DNA of 64,000 nt from Shewanella sp. NIFS-20-20 (lineage in GTDB: Bacteria; Pseudomonadota; Gammaproteobacteria; Enterobacterales; Shewanellaceae): the NCBI RefSeq assembly GCF_019209865.1, contig NZ_JAHUTT010000003.1:1-64000 (forward strand). The letters run 5' to 3'. The notes beneath the pieces were generated by a model. The model was given only the letters and a program-made list of their open reading frames with translations. It did no database searches and was not told the origin of the DNA. The position numbers and the translations under genes were made by a program. How positions within the stretch are numbered: position 1 is the stretch's first letter; each line of letters opens with the position of its first letter. Below, piece after piece: positions 63,754 through 64,000 of this stretch.

Positions 63754-64000
63754 GTTTAATATTGTCCGATGTGTAGACTAAATTTTTTCATTTCAGCAGC
63801 TTAGTCTTATTTGATGTTCAGTGTTGTTTAGTGAAGTATTTTGTTAATTGCTGTTGCGTACATAATTTTCGTCCAGCGCTTTAAGCGGCAGCGTACATAA
63901 AAATAAAATAAAGAATGAACTGACAAATAAACAACTAAACAAACTGCTCGGTAACTAGCATGATAAGGCTTTCTTGATAGCAGATCGAGAATCTTTCTGT
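63754..64000. other. 247-bp AT-rich end of the window
   Basis: No gene seen. It contains the sbcB promoter region and an A-rich stretch around 63897-63950. Confidence 0.5.

Noticed and set aside
1..64000. CRISPR arrays, tRNA or rRNA genes, insertion sequences, prophage or toxin-antitoxin modules
   Set aside because: I looked for repeated spacers, cloverleaf ends, transposase motifs and paired small genes and saw none.

Overview
The window reads as chromosomal DNA of a marine-type gammaproteobacterium, most likely Shewanella. The basis is gene family and order rather than any database match: an hppD-hmgA pair with a divergent LysR gene, a CheV with a CheW-plus-receiver layout, DUF2750 and DUF3389 proteins, a maoP/hdfR pair, a short periplasmic DNA ligase, an RNase E with a long low-complexity tail, and a yceD-rpmF-plsX-fab cluster. 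There are no rRNA or tRNA genes, insertion sequences, prophage genes or CRISPR arrays, and base composition is even, so this is core genome rather than an island.

Layout. 1-12.6 kb: lipoprotein peptidase (dcp), gamma-glutamyltransferase, an acyltransferase-like protein, a LysE exporter, tyrosine catabolism (hppD, hmgA, LysR), an EVE protein, a di-haem cytochrome c peroxidase, a solute-binding protein and YccF. 12.7-25.7 kb: a PLP enzyme, a small unknown, an ECF sigma/ChrR anti-sigma pair, a Lon N-domain protein, a methyltransferase, a lipocalin, cheV, an unknown Zn-ribbon protein, a lytic transglycosylase, an FKBP, a carboxylesterase, a 5'-nucleotidase lipoprotein behind a candidate Pho box, and a small heat-shock gene behind a ROSE-like RNA thermometer. 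25.7-38.3 kb: ilvIH, an amino-acid permease, a Bcr/CflA pump, a YegD-like Hsp70, a Dcu transporter, a cystathionine beta-lyase, a diguanylate cyclase and an outer-membrane barrel. 38.3-50 kb: a RimK-type ligase, maoP/hdfR, dgkA, ligE, ylqF, an Fe(II)/2OG oxygenase, msrB-msrA, a SulP transporter and rne with a long structured leader. 50.5-64 kb: rluC, a HAD phosphatase, maf/yceF, yceD-rpmF-plsX-fabH-fabD-fabG-acpP-fabF, a small membrane protein, an acyl-CoA thioesterase, a beta-hydroxyacid dehydrogenase, cdd and sbcB.

How the genes work together. The fab block builds the fatty-acid elongation machinery next to ribosomal protein L32, and its acpP has its own likely promoter and terminator. hppD and hmgA do the second and third steps of tyrosine breakdown; the last two steps are not encoded here. 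The two msr genes overlap and repair oxidised methionine. The ECF sigma/ChrR pair resembles the singlet-oxygen response switch but carries no target genes beside it.

No wholly new multigene system is evident. The most interesting signals are in RNA and regulation: the ROSE-like element that also fixes the small heat-shock start, a pair of similarly built GCGA-capped stem-loops in the rne leader, a Pho box before the nucleotidase, a nine-base homopolymer inside chrR, three stacked dyads in front of ilvI, and four tail-to-tail gene pairs whose stop codons share the same four bases.
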